Program-made: the position numbers and the translations under genes | Assembly: GCA_005784505.1 (NCBI GenBank) | Contig: VCAZ01000003.1 | Coordinates: forward strand, 4,117,010-4,181,009 | Origin: Bagarius yarrelli | Lineage: Eukaryota; Chordata; Actinopteri; Siluriformes; Sisoridae | Direction of reading: 5' to 3' | Length of the DNA stretch: 64,000 nt | Shown here: positions 31,343-43,300 of the stretch, in pieces | How positions within the stretch are numbered: position 1 is the stretch's first letter | Layout of the letters: every line of letters begins with the position of its first letter | Notes under the pieces: model-generated | Database searches by the model: none | Told to the model about the DNA's origin: nothing | Seen by the model: the letters and a program-made list of their open reading frames with translations, nothing else

Positions 31343-32109
31343 TGATAGATACTAATAATAGCTACATGCTGGTCAGAACAGAAGATGTAGAACATGTACT
31401 AGTTAATAATAAACTGTTTCAAATCAAATTTGATGTTTAAATGCTTTTATCAATTATTTATCAATTATGAATCAATTAAAATGTTAATTAGGTGGGTTTT
31501 GTAACATGTAATGGATTAGGATGAAATTTTACATTTTAAATCTTCAGGGCAAATTAAAGTCCCCTCAAGGACATTTTTCAAGCCTCACTAATTGGTCTGT
31601 CACATACTGAAGCATTGGGCAACAAGCTGATTGTGTGTGAAATCCTTTCAGTAGTACAGAAATGATGAATCGATCTGTGATGGCAGATACTGATCTAATG
31701 AGGAAGCCTGGGCTGCATTTTAAAGCTATGATCTGACAGAAATTCTTCAAAGAAGAAGGGATTTAAGTTTGCAGATGATGATCAGAAAACAAGGAAGCAC
31801 AGTAACTGCAAAATAAAACAAAAAAAAAAAGAACTTGGAAATAAAAATAAATATAGGAAGAGAAGAATAGTGGCTAAAATTGGACTGAGGTTAAAGATGT
31901 TGGTGGGCTGAAACATTAAGATGTTTGGGTCTCAGCAGGCTCAGTTTTAGATCACATGTAAAATTATGTCTGAACATCTAATGCAACATCTGATTTGAGT
32001 CCACATGTTCACAGCTGCATACCGCAAAAGGTTGCATAATTAAGTTATTTAAGTAGCTATAAAATGTAAATAAATTTGATGCTGTAAATAGGTAGAGATT
32101 CTGTAAATA

Positions 32110-32412
32110 CCTTTATTTTGTCACATATACTTTTTTTACAGCACAGTGAAATTCTTTTTTTGCATATTCCATCTTAGTAAGTTGGGGGTCAGAGCGCAGG
32201 GTCAGCTATGATACAGCGCCCCTGGAGCAGGAAGGGTTAAGGGTATTGCCCAAGGAAACAACAGTGGGTGGCTTGCCGGTGGTGGGGCTTGAACCCCGGT
32301 GTTTCTGGTCTTCAAATCAACAGCTGGCGGTGGTGAGGCTTGAACCCAAGTCTTCCTGGTCTCCAGATCAGCAACTCAGCGCCTTAATCGTTTGAGTTAC
32401 CACTGCCCACAA
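32110..32412 (-). mobile_element. tRNA-headed SINE (family C, head region duplicated)
   Basis: CAGCACAGTGAAATTC, GTAAGTTGGGGGTCAGAGCG, CCCCTGGAGCAGGAAGGG. The segment GGCTTGAACCC...CAGATCAGCA occurs twice in a row, so the head region has an internal duplication. The same feature appears in the copy at 37.4 kb. Confidence 0.85.
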
Positions 32413-32713
32413 ACTTTGGGTAAATTCTTAAAAAAAAAAAAAAATTATAATATGTATATCTAATTAATCAACTTTATTCAAGCATAGATGGTAGAGAATA
32501 TAATAGTACAATAATAAGTACATAAAAAACATTTCTGGTCTGGAATGGAAGACCTGCAGTGCCCTGCACAGATCCCTGACTTCTACCCATGACTGTATCC
32601 AAGACCTTCTCACTTGACATTACTAATGTTCTCAGAAAAGTGGAGCAGAGGAGGACAAAATGTGGAATACTATATACAGCAACCAGTGGTGGAAAAACAC
32701 TCTTCTATTTTTC

Positions 32714-32890
32714 TCCCAGTTGGCAGATGCTTTTATCCAGAGTGACTTACATTTATCTCTTAACTGAGCAATTAGGGGTTAAGGGACTTGCTCAGAGGCC
32801 CAACAGTGGTAGCTTGGTGGAGCTGGGAATCAAACCCACAACCTTTGGGTTGGTAGTCTAACACCTTAACCATGAGCCACCACTTCCCAC
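32714..32890 (-). mobile_element. tRNA-headed SINE (family A)
   Basis: TTGGCAGATGCTTTTATCCA, GGGGTTAAGGGACTTGCTCA, B-box complement GGAATCAAACCC, ending CATGAGCCACCACTTCCC. Confidence 0.88.
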
Positions 32891-33088
32891 TTGAGATGCT
32901 TAAATAAATTATTCGACTTTGCTACATTTGTTTCACATCAAAAAGTACAAAAAAAACATTTATTCGTAAGATTCATAAGCCAATTAAGCCGTTAGCCAAT
33001 GATAACATGTGGCATTGCTATAAATAACTGAACAAATGATTTAGAGCAACAGTTTTCTTTCAGAGACGAGAGATCAGAAGTAATAGCG

Positions 33089-33274
33089 ATGTCTGCAGAG
33101 GATACAGACAGACCCTGGAATAATGGCGATGATAAGCATCCCTGGCCGCATCTTTCTCCTCTATTCAGTTTCAGAAGCAGTAAGAGACAGATGAGCGAAG
33201 ACCTGTCTATCAAATTAGAATTTGCCCAGTATGAGATGTACTTTAACTCTCGGCATGTGCAGCACAGAAAATAA
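33089..33274 (+). other. Unassigned 61-codon ORF, possible BED-finger transposase fragment
   Basis: Starts at an ATG in reasonable context and reads MSAEDTDRPWNNGDDKHPWP then HLSPLFSFRSSKRQMSEDLS. The PWPHLSPLF stretch recalls the aromatic N-terminal part of BED zinc fingers in hAT transposases and ZBED genes, but the Cys/His zinc ligands are not present after it. It is either a chance ORF or a broken hAT fragment. Confidence 0.25.
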
Positions 33275-33699
33275 CTCAGAATTGCTGAATCGAGATCAAC
33301 TTCTTGCAGCTAAATCACTTTTAAACCATTTAAAACATTAAAAATCATCTTACACACTGACGTACTTTATAACTTGAGGTTTTTTTTTTCAGCAAAATAC
33401 TTTATTCTCACTTGCGTCATATTATTTTTCAATACATCTATTCATACTCAAGTAAATAATTTCTTAAATAGCAATACTTTATCTTTTTCAGTATTTATAC
33501 CTTCACTGACAGCAACTACGCATGGGTGTAATTGAGTGTAAATTTGATAATCATAATATTTAAAGTTAACAAATGTCACTTTTTACAGAGTAGATCTTAA
33601 AATTCAAGAACAAACATCTAATAAATAGAAGAAACTTGTAAAAGCGCATAATGATTAAAAACAGTGCTAATTATTTTAAATCTGAATTATCCTACATAT

Positions 33700-33775
33700 C
33701 ATATATGACTAAAGGTTTGTGGACATCCGATGGCACTGCTGTCGGGAGGGAAGAATTAACAGCTTGGGCACCCCC
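33700..33775. mobile_element. DNA-transposon terminus relic
   Basis: TATATGACTAAAGGTTTGTG followed by GACATCCGATGGCACTGC resembles the ATGGCCAAAAGTTTGTGGAC terminus seen at 0.75 kb. Only one end is recognisable. Confidence 0.5.
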
Positions 33776-33799
33776 AGAGATCTGTTTTAATTGGTAGCA

Positions 33800-33804
<5 letters not shown>

Positions 33805-33835
<31 letters not shown>
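33805..33835. repeat. (TG)n microsatellite
   Basis: Uninterrupted GTGTGTG tract of about 30 bases. Confidence 0.95.
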
Positions 33836-33836
<1 letters not shown>

Positions 33837-34086
33837 TAAGGGGGCGACCTCATATTATTTTGTAGGGGCAAAAATTGTTATGGGTGCCCCGGCAGACGAC
33901 CATAAATGTGTCTTTATACACGTCAAGGATGTCTGTATACGCTGTAGCATTCGCATTTATCCTCACTGAAACTAAGCATCCCAAACACCCAAACAGTCCT
34001 TGAGAATTGAACAACTGGATTGGAACAGCTGCACCCTAAAACTCACATACCATCAGTGTTTGTTCACAATAATTATTTAGCGAATG

Positions 34087-34140
34087 AATAAGATAAGATA
34101 AGATAAGATAAGATAAGATAAGATAAGATAAGATAAGATA
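34087..34140. repeat. (GATAA)n pentanucleotide array
   Basis: About ten perfect AGATA units form the 3' terminal repeat of the adjacent LINE; LINEs of this type end in short tandem repeats. Confidence 0.93.
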
Positions 34141-34770
34141 ATCTTTAGTTATCCCACAGTGGGGATTAATTAAATTGTTACAGTGGCTCAGATACAAATG
34201 TGCAATAGAAATGTGCAAATTGCGTGAAATAAAAACAATTTACAATAAAAAACATTTTTAAAAATCTAAAAGTATTTACAGTTCTATACATAATGTGTTA
34301 ATAAAACAAACAGTTATGTGCATCTGTAGTTAGACTGTTGAGTTGTACAGTCTAACAGCGGTGGGTATGAAATACCTGCGGAACCGCTCCTTCCTACACG
34401 GAGTGTGTAACAGTCTGCTACTGAAGGAGCTGCTTATAGCCTCCACTGTCTGATGCAGTGGGTGAGAGGTATTGTCTATGATGGATGTCAGCTTAACCAA
34501 CATCCTCCTCTCACCCACCTCCTCCACAGAGTCCAGTGGACAGCCGAGGACAGAACTGGCCCTCCTGACCAGTGTGTTGAGTCTCTTTCTGTCCCGGTCT
34601 GTGTTGCCTGCTCCCCAGCAGACCACAGCGTAGTGGATAGCAGAGGCTACCACAGAGTCATAAAAAGTCCTTAAGAGAGGCCTGCACACTCCGAAGGACC
34701 TCAGTCTCCTCAGAAGGTGGAATAAAAAATTCCACACAGCCTCATTGCACATTCTAATGGACAACCTTTC
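34087..34770 (-). mobile_element. 5'-truncated non-LTR retrotransposon (LINE)
   Basis: A 143-codon open frame (34330-34764, minus) encodes the C-terminal end of a LINE reverse transcriptase ORF: LLRRLRSFGVCRPLL, SAIHYAVVCWGAGN, DRDRKRLNTLVRRASSVLGC, PLDSVEEVGERRMLVKL and the terminal FRRYFIPTAVRLYNSTV. This C-terminus is typical of L2/CR1- or jockey-like fish LINEs. The RT palm and endonuclease are missing, as in ordinary 5' truncation. The 3' end is the (GATAA)n tract at 34087-34140. The absence of stops suggests a fairly recent insertion. Confidence 0.9.
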
Positions 34771-35299
34771 TAGAAGTGTAGCAGTTATTAAAGGAGCAAG
34801 AGTGTAACTAAATTTGGGAAAGGATGTTGAAAAAACACATATACCGATGATGTAACGGTTTGTTATCCTAATTTATTTATGTAGTGTATGTTATTACAGA
34901 TTAAACTTGGGGATTTTTATGTTTAATCATATTACCTATGTTACTTATTAATATACATAGAATCCACTTTCATGAAGTTTATTGGATGAACCAAATTAGA
35001 TTCTTCCGGAATCATTTCATAAAACCAGTAAGACGTCAACTAATACTCAATAGCTAGAAATTACAGCATCCTGGTGAATATTTTAAATATTATCTGAAAT
35101 GAATCTTTCCTTAGAGTAAGACAATGTAATTTTCTCATGGAGAAAAGACCTCAAGGGGCATTTGGTGTTGGTTAATGATGATCTAAATCTTTATTTAAGT
35201 TCTGCAGTATCTGAATAAGATTTTATAAAACAGTAAATAGTGTAGATTCTGCTGCATTCTCTCTATCGCTCTCCCCTTCACTCTGGATAATAAGTGATA

Positions 35300-35458
35300 T
35301 AGATGAGGATGGGTTCTCTGTTAAGTCTGGTTCCTCTCAAGGTTTCTTCCTATTACCATCTCAGGGAGTTTTTCCTTACCACTGTCGCCCAAAGTCGCTT
35401 TAAGACAATGACCATTGTAAAAAGCACCATACAAATAAAATTAAATTAAATATAATAC
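35300..35458 (+). mobile_element. Family D repeat
   Basis: GGATGGGTTCTCTGTTAAGT, CTGGTTCCTCTCAAGGTTTC, CAGGGAGTTTTTCCTTACCA, CCATTGTAAAAAGCACCATA and the tail ACAAATAAAATTAAATTAAA. Confidence 0.75.
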
Positions 35459-35574
35459 ATGACTATACTAGTAGGTAAGTCTGGTAGGTGAAAACTGCTA
35501 CTGTGTTAGACTTGGTGTAGAATAAAAGGGTGTAAGGACCAGTGCCAGCATGCAGGAGTAATCTAACATCACAG

Positions 35575-35855
35575 AGTCAAGTCAAGTCAAGTCACCTTTA
35601 TTTCTATAGCGCTTTTAACTATCAGGATTGTTTCAAAGCAGCTTTACAGAAGTTCCCCAGAAACAACAATATTAAACATTCATTAGAACAGTCCATTTGA
35701 TAGATATCCATAAATTTAGAGTCCCCAACTAAGCAAGCCAGAGGCGACGGCGGCAAGGAACCAAAACTCCATGGGTGACAAAAGGGAGAAAAAAACCTTA
35801 GGAGAACCAGGCTCAGTCGGGGGTGTGTGTGTGTGTGTGTGTGTGTCAGATAAAC
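35575..35855 (-). mobile_element. Family D-related repeat, antisense
   Basis: GTCAAGTCAAGTCACCTTTA, TTTCTATAGCGCTTTTAACT, TTTCAAAGCAGCTTTACAGA, GAGGCGACGGCGGCAAGGAA, ending with a (TG)n tract at 35826-35848. Together with the preceding copy it makes an inverted pair. Confidence 0.7.
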
Positions 35856-36483
35856 CAGTAGGTTACCTGTGACCAGTGGTGGGATCTATTTGGCTGCACA
35901 ATAATAATGCATCAAGAGATTCTCTAAAATGTGTTCTTTTATCTGTATTTACTTTGAAATATAAAGGAAGCAAAAAAAAAAAAAAAAAAAAAAATCATTC
36001 ACAAATTAAAAACTAAAAGTTTTATTTGTGTAAGAATGTACCCTGTTTTTGTAACAACCCTAAACTGGTTCTACTGGTTTGTGGTTCTACCAATAAAGCG
36101 TTGGTGGCTGGTTTTATGGCCCCATGTTTCCCCCTAGTGGCGTAACAGACACCAGCATGGCTCAGGGGAGGGATTTTCTTATTCTAAAATAAATTTCTAT
36201 AAAAAAGACATGTTATTCATTACAGAAAAATTCACTGACTGAGGTAGACATTTAAATAGGAACACTACTCAATCAAGCAGTTAATCAGATATCTGATAAT
36301 CGCGTGGGAGCAGTGCAATGTTTAGAAGACACCGAGTGGATGTGGATCATCACTTCAGTTATTTCAGGTTTTCTTTCAACTCCCCACTGATCTTGTTTGG
36401 GATAGTTTTACTTCCTGCACTCATGTTCCCCTGTGGTGCAATTACTTGGCCAAACTTGGTGCTGCCAATACCTGGTGTTGTTC

Positions 36484-36640
36484 AGGGACATGTGGTAGTT
36501 CAGTGGTTTAGATGTTTGACTGTTGGTCTTGTTGGTGCTTATCCTCAACTGCTGAATTGTATAAATTATATCTGTTGGATTAATGAGATAAATTTTAATC
36601 ACTCCTAATAAGTGCATCTGCTAAATGTCATAAACTAAAG
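36484..36640 (+). mobile_element. tRNA-headed SINE (family A, degenerate)
   Basis: GTGGTAGTTCAGTGGTTTAG head, internal deletion, and tail AGTGCATCTGCTAAATGTCA. Confidence 0.6.
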
Positions 36641-36727
36641 CATGTAGAAGACACAATAAAGGTTATGGAGTGAATATAATCCTTTTTAACCTTAACAACA
36701 AAGAAAGCTCCATACATACTAAGTTAA

Positions 36728-36912
36728 GGGAAAATGGTGGCTTAGTGATTAAGGTGTTGGACTGATTCCAGAAAGACTGGGGTTCGATTCCCAGCACCAT
36801 CAAGCCACTACTATTGACTCCTGAGCAAGGCCCTTAACCACAATTGCTCAGTTGTATAAAAGAGATGAGATGTCGCTCTGGGTAAGGGTGTCTGCCAATT
36901 GCTGTAAATGTT
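36728..36912 (+). mobile_element. tRNA-headed SINE (family A)
   Basis: Head GGTGGCTTAGTGATTAAGGT, B-box GGGGTTCGATTCCC, body CTCCTGAGCAAGGCCCTTAA and tail AGGGTGTCTGCCAATTGCTG. Confidence 0.9.
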
Positions 36913-36914
36913 AA

Positions 36915-37020
36915 GTTTTTGCTTATCCCAGTATAGGATACTGGGGCCAGAGTACAGGGTGAGCAATGTAGCAGTGCTCCTGGAGGAAAGAGAGGGCTGT
37001 CTAATTAACAACCCAGAGGC
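36915..37020 (-). mobile_element. tRNA-headed SINE (family C fragment)
   Basis: Decayed GGGGCCAGAGTACAGGGTGA and CAGTGCTCCTGGAGG blocks of family C; both ends lost. Confidence 0.5.
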
Positions 37021-37445
37021 TTTAAGCCAAAAGTGCCCTCTTATATGACATAGAAAAACAGAGATAGTGAATAAAAAAAGATAATGGATAAAAATACCCT
37101 AAACTGCATAGGTAGTTAAAATAAGGGATAAGGGAATAAATAAGAGATTTAAAATAGAATTTTAAGTAGGTTAAAAAACTGTATTTTTTTTTATTATTAT
37201 CTATCATTGTTCAGCCTGCATAAAGTAATTTAATGTGTACAGTGTCTATGGTAATTTGCTATCTCAAATTTACTATCCATATACAGAACCCAGCACATGA
37301 CAGGGTAATAGGTATGAAATATAAAAAAAAGAAGTATGAATTCTATATACTGTAGTTAATACCTTTGCAGAATAAAGCAATCAAGTTTTTGTTGTCATGA
37401 AATGCTACATTCACATTGTATGTAAAAAACTAAAAATGCAAATGG

Positions 37446-37738
37446 CTTTATTTTGTCAGATATACTTTACAGCACAGTGAAATTCGTTTCTTGCATATCC
37501 CATCTTAGTAAGTTGGGGTCAGAATGCAGGATCAGCTATGATACAGCGCATCTGGAGCAGAAAGGGTTAAGGGTCTTGCTCAAGGAACCAACATTGGCTG
37601 GCTGGCAGTGGTGGGGCTTAAACCAAGGTCTTCCTGGTCTTCAGATCAACAACTCAGGCTGGTGGGGGTGGGGCTTGAAACCAGGTCTTCAGATCAACAA
37701 CTCAGCGCCTTAAACATTTGAGCCACCACTGCCTTAAT
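37446..37738 (-). mobile_element. tRNA-headed SINE (family C, head duplicated)
   Basis: TTTATTTTGTCAGATATACT, CAGCACAGTGAAATTCG, GTAAGTTGGGGTCAGAATGC, and a twice-repeated GGGGCTTGAAACCAGGTCTT/AGATCAACAACTCAG module before the GAGCCACCACTGCC end. Confidence 0.85.
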
Positions 37739-38739
37739 ATATAGTATATATAGAGAGTAACTATAACTAGTTTCTTTTTTAAAGTAACATGCCCAACATC
37801 GGTGACATCATCGCTACTTGGCTGATATTTCGGATTTCTGAACTTAAGTAAATCACTGAAAGGCACATTAGCTTTATCAAAAGATGTGGCTAAAGAATTA
37901 TTTTTTTGTCCTTAAAGAAGCCCCAATTACAGGCTAACCACAACTGGATTGTAACTTTAGCACATTTCTCATTAAATCATAAGTGACAACAAATAACCAG
38001 CAACATCTTTCCCATGAGAGGAATCTACTCATTCGCTTTTCTGTCCTGCTTTAATTAACACCTCATCAAAGGAGTTGTTAGTCAACTGGGAGTTGTGCTT
38101 TAATGTAGTTGGCATTAGAATACTTAACTGTACATCTAATTTCGGAAAGCTATACTATTTCATTTAAAGTGTGAACTCCTAAATGGGTTTGGGAGAACTG
38201 AGACTTACAACTCAGATTTGATTCTAATGAGCTGAGAATGAGGAAAAGGATGCCATCTGGTAGCGTGGTGGGGAATTATCCCAGGTGGATATGTCTAAAC
38301 CCGCCCCCATTGCAGGCTAAATGTCGCTCGTCTCTGGGTGCAGGTTTCATTGCTAATTTCACACTATGTAATAACATTTGAGTAGATTTCAAGAATACAT
38401 TTTTAAATGTGTTTTTTCGAGAGGAAGTGCACAGGAATTTAAGGATTTAATTTGGAGGGATTTCCCTGCCATTCGTAAAGCATCGCTTTGACTCTTCAAC
38501 TTCTACAATTAAAGGTAATAAATGTTATTAATTAAAATTGGCGCAATATAAAAGCACCAATGAGCTTCCACATTTCTAAATGATTGCATGGCTTCTTTTT
38601 CTTTCAATGTTTTGTTTTCTTTTCTGAAGCATGCAGGTTCATAAAGCAGTCCCTAAACTAAAGTTTAAAATTAAATATCTATACAAATAAATTTTTCTTA
38701 GAAGCGAGCATGGCTGAATAAACAAGAGCACCAATTAGC

Positions 38740-38885
38740 TATTTGTTTTACTTTTTTTAAAGTATTGCAATATGTACTGTATCACAATACTGTGATATAT
38801 TGTATTGTGACCCCTGTTTTGTGATGATATCGTATTGTGAGGCCATTGCCAATACACAATACACTAATCTCTACCACTATTAACA
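38740..38885. mobile_element. Possible DNA-element fragment (ATCG/CAATAC-rich)
   Basis: GTATTGCAATATGTACTGTA, CACAATACTGTGATATATTG and ATCGTATTGTGAGGCC contain repeated CAATACTGTGAT-like words, resembling a dispersed non-autonomous fish element. No clear ends. Confidence 0.35.
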
Positions 38886-39257
38886 GGTTAACATATAGTC
38901 TAAGGACTATGTTAGGACCACTTCAAAGAGTTTTAGTCTCTCCAGCTGCTTTTTCCAAGTCTGAGGTATATACATTAGCTAGACAGTATATTAAATGTAT
39001 CTAAAAATATTATGATAGCAAGAGGTACATGCCAAAACACACACTCAATTATGTTTTTAAGGAATTGCACAATTCAAGATGAGGCTAAGCTTATTACATC
39101 ACGTCTCTCTCCTGTATTTAAACAGGTATTATCGGCACATCATGAGAAGGCTTCCACTCTGGCATAAAGACGCTCCAGCTGTTTGTTGAGAACTTATGAC
39201 TACAGTTGCTTACACACACTGTATAATTCCTGCTATCTGTTTTTTTTCACACAAATG

Positions 39258-39462
39258 AGGATGGGTTTTTGTTGAGTCTGGTTCCTCACAAGGTTCCTTT
39301 CTATTCCGTCTCAGGGAGTTTTTCCTTGCCACTGTCACCCTTGACTTGCTCATCAGAGACATTTTTATACATTATGCTTTTTATACATTTTTGGCTTGTG
39401 TACCACTGCTTTGTGAAAATAACCATTGTAAAAAACACCATACAAATAAAAAAAAAAAAAGA
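39258..39462 (+). mobile_element. Family D repeat
   Basis: GAGGATGGGTTTTTGTTGAG, TCTGGTTCCTCACAAGGTTC, CAGGGAGTTTTTCCTTGCCA, CCATTGTAAAAAACACCATA and a poly-A tail. Confidence 0.78.
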
Positions 39463-40121
39463 ATTATGCAAATTTAATGATTGTGACTATGTTATAGCAT
39501 AGATCCGTGGAAAATGTTCATTTGTATTTTATCATTAATTTTTTTTACTTCTCATGATAATGTAAGGCTCTGCTTTCACTGCTTTTCCTGATTGCACACC
39601 CCTGCACCATGCTTCTGCATATATTATAAATGGATGAGCAGCATCTCTCGTCCAAGACAAAAGGCTCATCAGTGTGTCCTTTTCCATGTGCTGTCCTGTA
39701 AATGCCTGTAAATCATATACCGTTTAAACTTTAACTTTAATTAAGGATTGGAATAATTGTCCAAATAAAATCAATTTATGTAAATGTATTCCATTTTGAA
39801 ATCATTTTATTAAATGCAATAAAATGTGTAAAAAACAATGATAATTTTTCCTTTCCTGTGCACCTAAATAATTGATTTAGACTGTAAAGAAAAGAAATAA
39901 TAAAAAAAAATAAGTAAGCCACTGGGGCAAAATAAACACTGGTGATTTTAATTCATAAACCCACAAATGTGTTATAATTAAAAACCTCAGCAAACTCATT
40001 ATCTCTGCTTAAATTGTTATAAGGAAATACCTACATGTAAATTAGTTGAATTACCTAATCTATTCAGACCACCGATGAATTTTCTTTTGTTATTAATTAT
40101 TATTCACAGTACTAATAGTCT

Positions 40122-40303
40122 ACATTTACATTAGCAGTATTTGGCAGACGCCCTTATCCAGAGCAACTAATCTTAATTTTATAACCTAGCTAAGGGCCTT
40201 GCTCAGTTCACGGGCCCAACAGTGGCAGCTTGGTGGTGCTGGTAATTGAACCCCGGTCTTCCAGTTAGCAGTCCAACACATTAACCACTGCTACCACATT
40301 CCC
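40122..40303 (-). mobile_element. tRNA-headed SINE (family A)
   Basis: AGCAGTATTTGGCAGACGCC, AAGGGCCTTGCTCAG, B-box complement GTAATTGAACCCCGG and CATTAACCACTGCTACCACA at the head. Confidence 0.88.
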
Positions 40304-41059
40304 AAGTAGTAGTAGTAGTATTTGTATGAAGAATAAGTATGTTGATTGAAATGGATGGATGGCTGTAAATTTGTAACAGTAAAAACAACAGTGCCCCCTG
40401 CTGGCCGCTTTTATACAACATGGGGTAAAACACCTTTAAAACCAGAAAATAATGGGTTGCCAGTTGTATTTTTTAATATGGATTATCTGTTGAAAAAATT
40501 TTTTTTGCCTTTTTATTTAGTGTAGAATTTTTATTATCAGTATTTTTTCTGCACACCGCATTGTTGGCTACCTCTGTATTAAAAGCATTATAATGTGTCT
40601 TACAGCGTCACTGAAATACTTTCCAACCTGACCTTTAACAAAAGAAAAATCAATTCTTCCATTAGGCCTGCATGCCCTGTGCAAGCAGCTTTTTAAAGCT
40701 GGCTTTGAGTCGAAGAAAAGATTTAAAAAAAGAAGAATTTAAAGTGGATAGATTACAGGCTTAATGTCATTATTGTCTTTAAAAAATGTTATTAATATTA
40801 ATCACTTCTTAATTAAATTAAATACTTACTATTTAATATGACTATTATAATTATTCTTTCAATTTATTTCATTGTTCTTTTAATAATTAGTATTCTTTTG
40901 TAGAGTACCATACACCGGTTAAACAAGTAAAAGGAAACATAATTCACAGCATGAAAGAGCGTTAAATCTGCTCACTTCCTATTTCTTAAAAGACTACAAT
41001 TAACAAAACATTAAAAAAAAGATACTGTCCTTGAATTAATATTTCAGCATCATTCTTCT

Positions 41060-41424
41060 ATTAACATCCATCCATCCATCCATCCATCCATCCATCCATC
41101 CCACAACCATTGTCTATACCCGCTTATTATTATTCCTAATCAGGGTCACAGGGATCTGATAGAGTCTATCCAAGATGCCATTGGCCGAAAGGCAGGGGTC
41201 AACCTGGACAGGACACCAGTCCATCACAGGACCACATACAGACAAACAATGACATGAGCAGTTTAGATTCACTAATCAACCTAACATACATGTTTTTGAA
41301 CTGTGGGAGAAAACCGGAGAAAACCGGAGTGAACCTACACAAGCCTCGTGAAGAACATGCAAACTCCACACAGAAAGACCCCTGGAAGGCAACAGCGCTA
41401 ACCACTAAGCCGCCATGCTGCCCA
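41060..41424 (-). mobile_element. V-SINE / DANA-like SINE (family B) with (CATC)n tail
   Basis: The (CATC)n array at 41068-41103 is the 3' tail of an antisense copy: ATACCCGCTTATTATTATTC, CAGGGTCACAGGGATCTGAT, ACATGTTTTTGAACTGTGGG and the head ending AACCACTAAGCCGCCATGCT. Confidence 0.9.
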
Positions 41425-42357
41425 TGTCATTAACATATAACTAACATTTGGCCATGTGACACAGGCAAATCTGTATTTACATAGCATCATGTTAGCGTTG
41501 AATGCTGTGTTGCCGTTGATTAGAAGGCGGCGTTTACTACTCTATAACAGCAGCTTAGACAATAGCTAAATCACAGGTATATATAAGTGCACTTATTAGC
41601 TTACAAATAAATCTGAAAAAATATTGAGATATAGTGCAAAACGGAAATAAAAACACAGTGCAATGCTTTACATACAGCATCTATTACAACAGCATGGATT
41701 TATAGTAGAAGGGTCTGAGTGCTGAACTGACCTGTCTGCAGTCCACACACTTCCACTATTAAAACATCTAAAGCATCGAACTCTTTTATAATGTTTATGT
41801 TTATGGACTGTTGAGCATTTAGAATCTTGTATCACACAACATTCCGCTCCAAAAACTCCTCTTAATGCCGAGACGTTTACAGACCATTGCATAAAGAGAG
41901 GATGCTCTATCCGAACATTTGTTGTGACCTTTCTGACATCCAGCTAATTAAAATCACAACATTTTTTTCCTGAGAAAGGTTTAAAAAGGTTTATATTAGA
42001 TAATCTGTATAAAAATAAGTGTTTATGTGATTTGCAAATTCTACATTCTGTTTTTATTTACATTCTGCCATTTGGCAGATGGCGAGTATTATTTATTTAT
42101 ATTTTTTATTCCAGGGTAAGTGGTTCGTTCAGCGGCTCCGCAGTGGATTTAACCCCTGATCAGAATTCCAATAACTTTTAATTACAGAGTGGTTCGGGAA
42201 CTGCACTGCTCTGGAAGGAAAAACCCCAGTGGGTGATTAGGACTACCTGTGGATTAGCTTTCTCTGCAATTCAGAACATTTACAACACCAGGCTTCTTAA
42301 GAGGGATGGATAATACACACATGCAACACAATCTATTAGTTTGGAAGACGATACAAA

Positions 42358-42508
42358 AGTGTGAGTGTGTGTGGGCCCTGTGATAGACTGGTGACCTGTC
42401 CAGAGTGTACCCCTCCTGCCTTTCGCCCTTTCAGAGATGGCCAGCAGAACCCTGTGACCCCGAATTAGGGTATAAGCGGGTATAGAAGATAAATGAATGA
42501 ATGTTTAA
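42358..42508 (+). mobile_element. V-SINE 3' half (family B)
   Basis: GTGGGCCCTGTGATAGACTG, GTGACCTGTCCAGAGTGTAC and AAGCGGGTATAGAAGATAAA with GAATGAATG tail; the tRNA-like head is missing. Confidence 0.85.
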
Positions 42509-43159
42509 ACTGGCATATTTACCGTGCGCATGACAATAAACTTAATTTACTTATTACTTACCAGTGAGCTACCACTTTTACACTATTAGTCTTACATCAT
42601 TTTATATAGGGTAACAACTAAACATTCAACATAAAGTTTTTTTTCGATGCATACATTAAGTTAAAGTTAATTTAAGGAAGTTTGTTTATGAGGAGTTTTT
42701 ATTTAGAATTTAGTAAAGATGCTCACCATTTCCATCACAAATTTTTGCATCACAAAAGGGTTTTTATTAACCACAAGAGAGAAAAATAGTTTTGGGTCAG
42801 CAAGAGAAATAAACCTTCTGAACATGCTGTTATTGGAAAATAATTAACCTTAAAGTCTTGATGTTTCTAATGGGAATATGGTAGTTTAAAGTACCTTAAA
42901 TGAGGCAGTGATGAGACAGAGCTGGAAACAGAAAAAAGGAGACGGAGACAGTGAAGAGGCGGCGGCGGCGGAGGCTTGTATGATTCAGCTATCGATTTCT
43001 TCATTTTGTTATTGACCTCAGAAGTCAGTGGCTCCCCGGTGACTACCTACAGAAGCACGGCTGTGGAAAAGGCCACAGGGTTCAACATCTCCCACAGTCC
43101 ACAGCTCAGCATGTGACAGATTCATTAAGCTCTTACTTAAACATCTTATTGAGCTGTAT

Positions 43160-43300
43160 TATATTTACATTTACAGCATTTATCTCTTTTATACAACTGA
43201 GCAATTCGGGGTTAAGGGCCTTGCTCAGGGGCCCAACAGCTGCAGATTGGTGGCGCTGGAAAACGAACCCTGATCTTCCAGATTCTGTTAACCATACTGT
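43160..43300 (-). mobile_element. tRNA-headed SINE (family A, internally deleted)
   Basis: TTTACATTTACAGCATTTAT jumps directly to the CAATTCGGGGTTAAGGGCC body, with B-box complement GAAAACGAACCC. Confidence 0.8.

Noticed and set aside
34453..34674. Plus-strand frame over the LINE
   Set aside because: It is the antisense shadow of the LINE reverse-transcriptase C-terminus.
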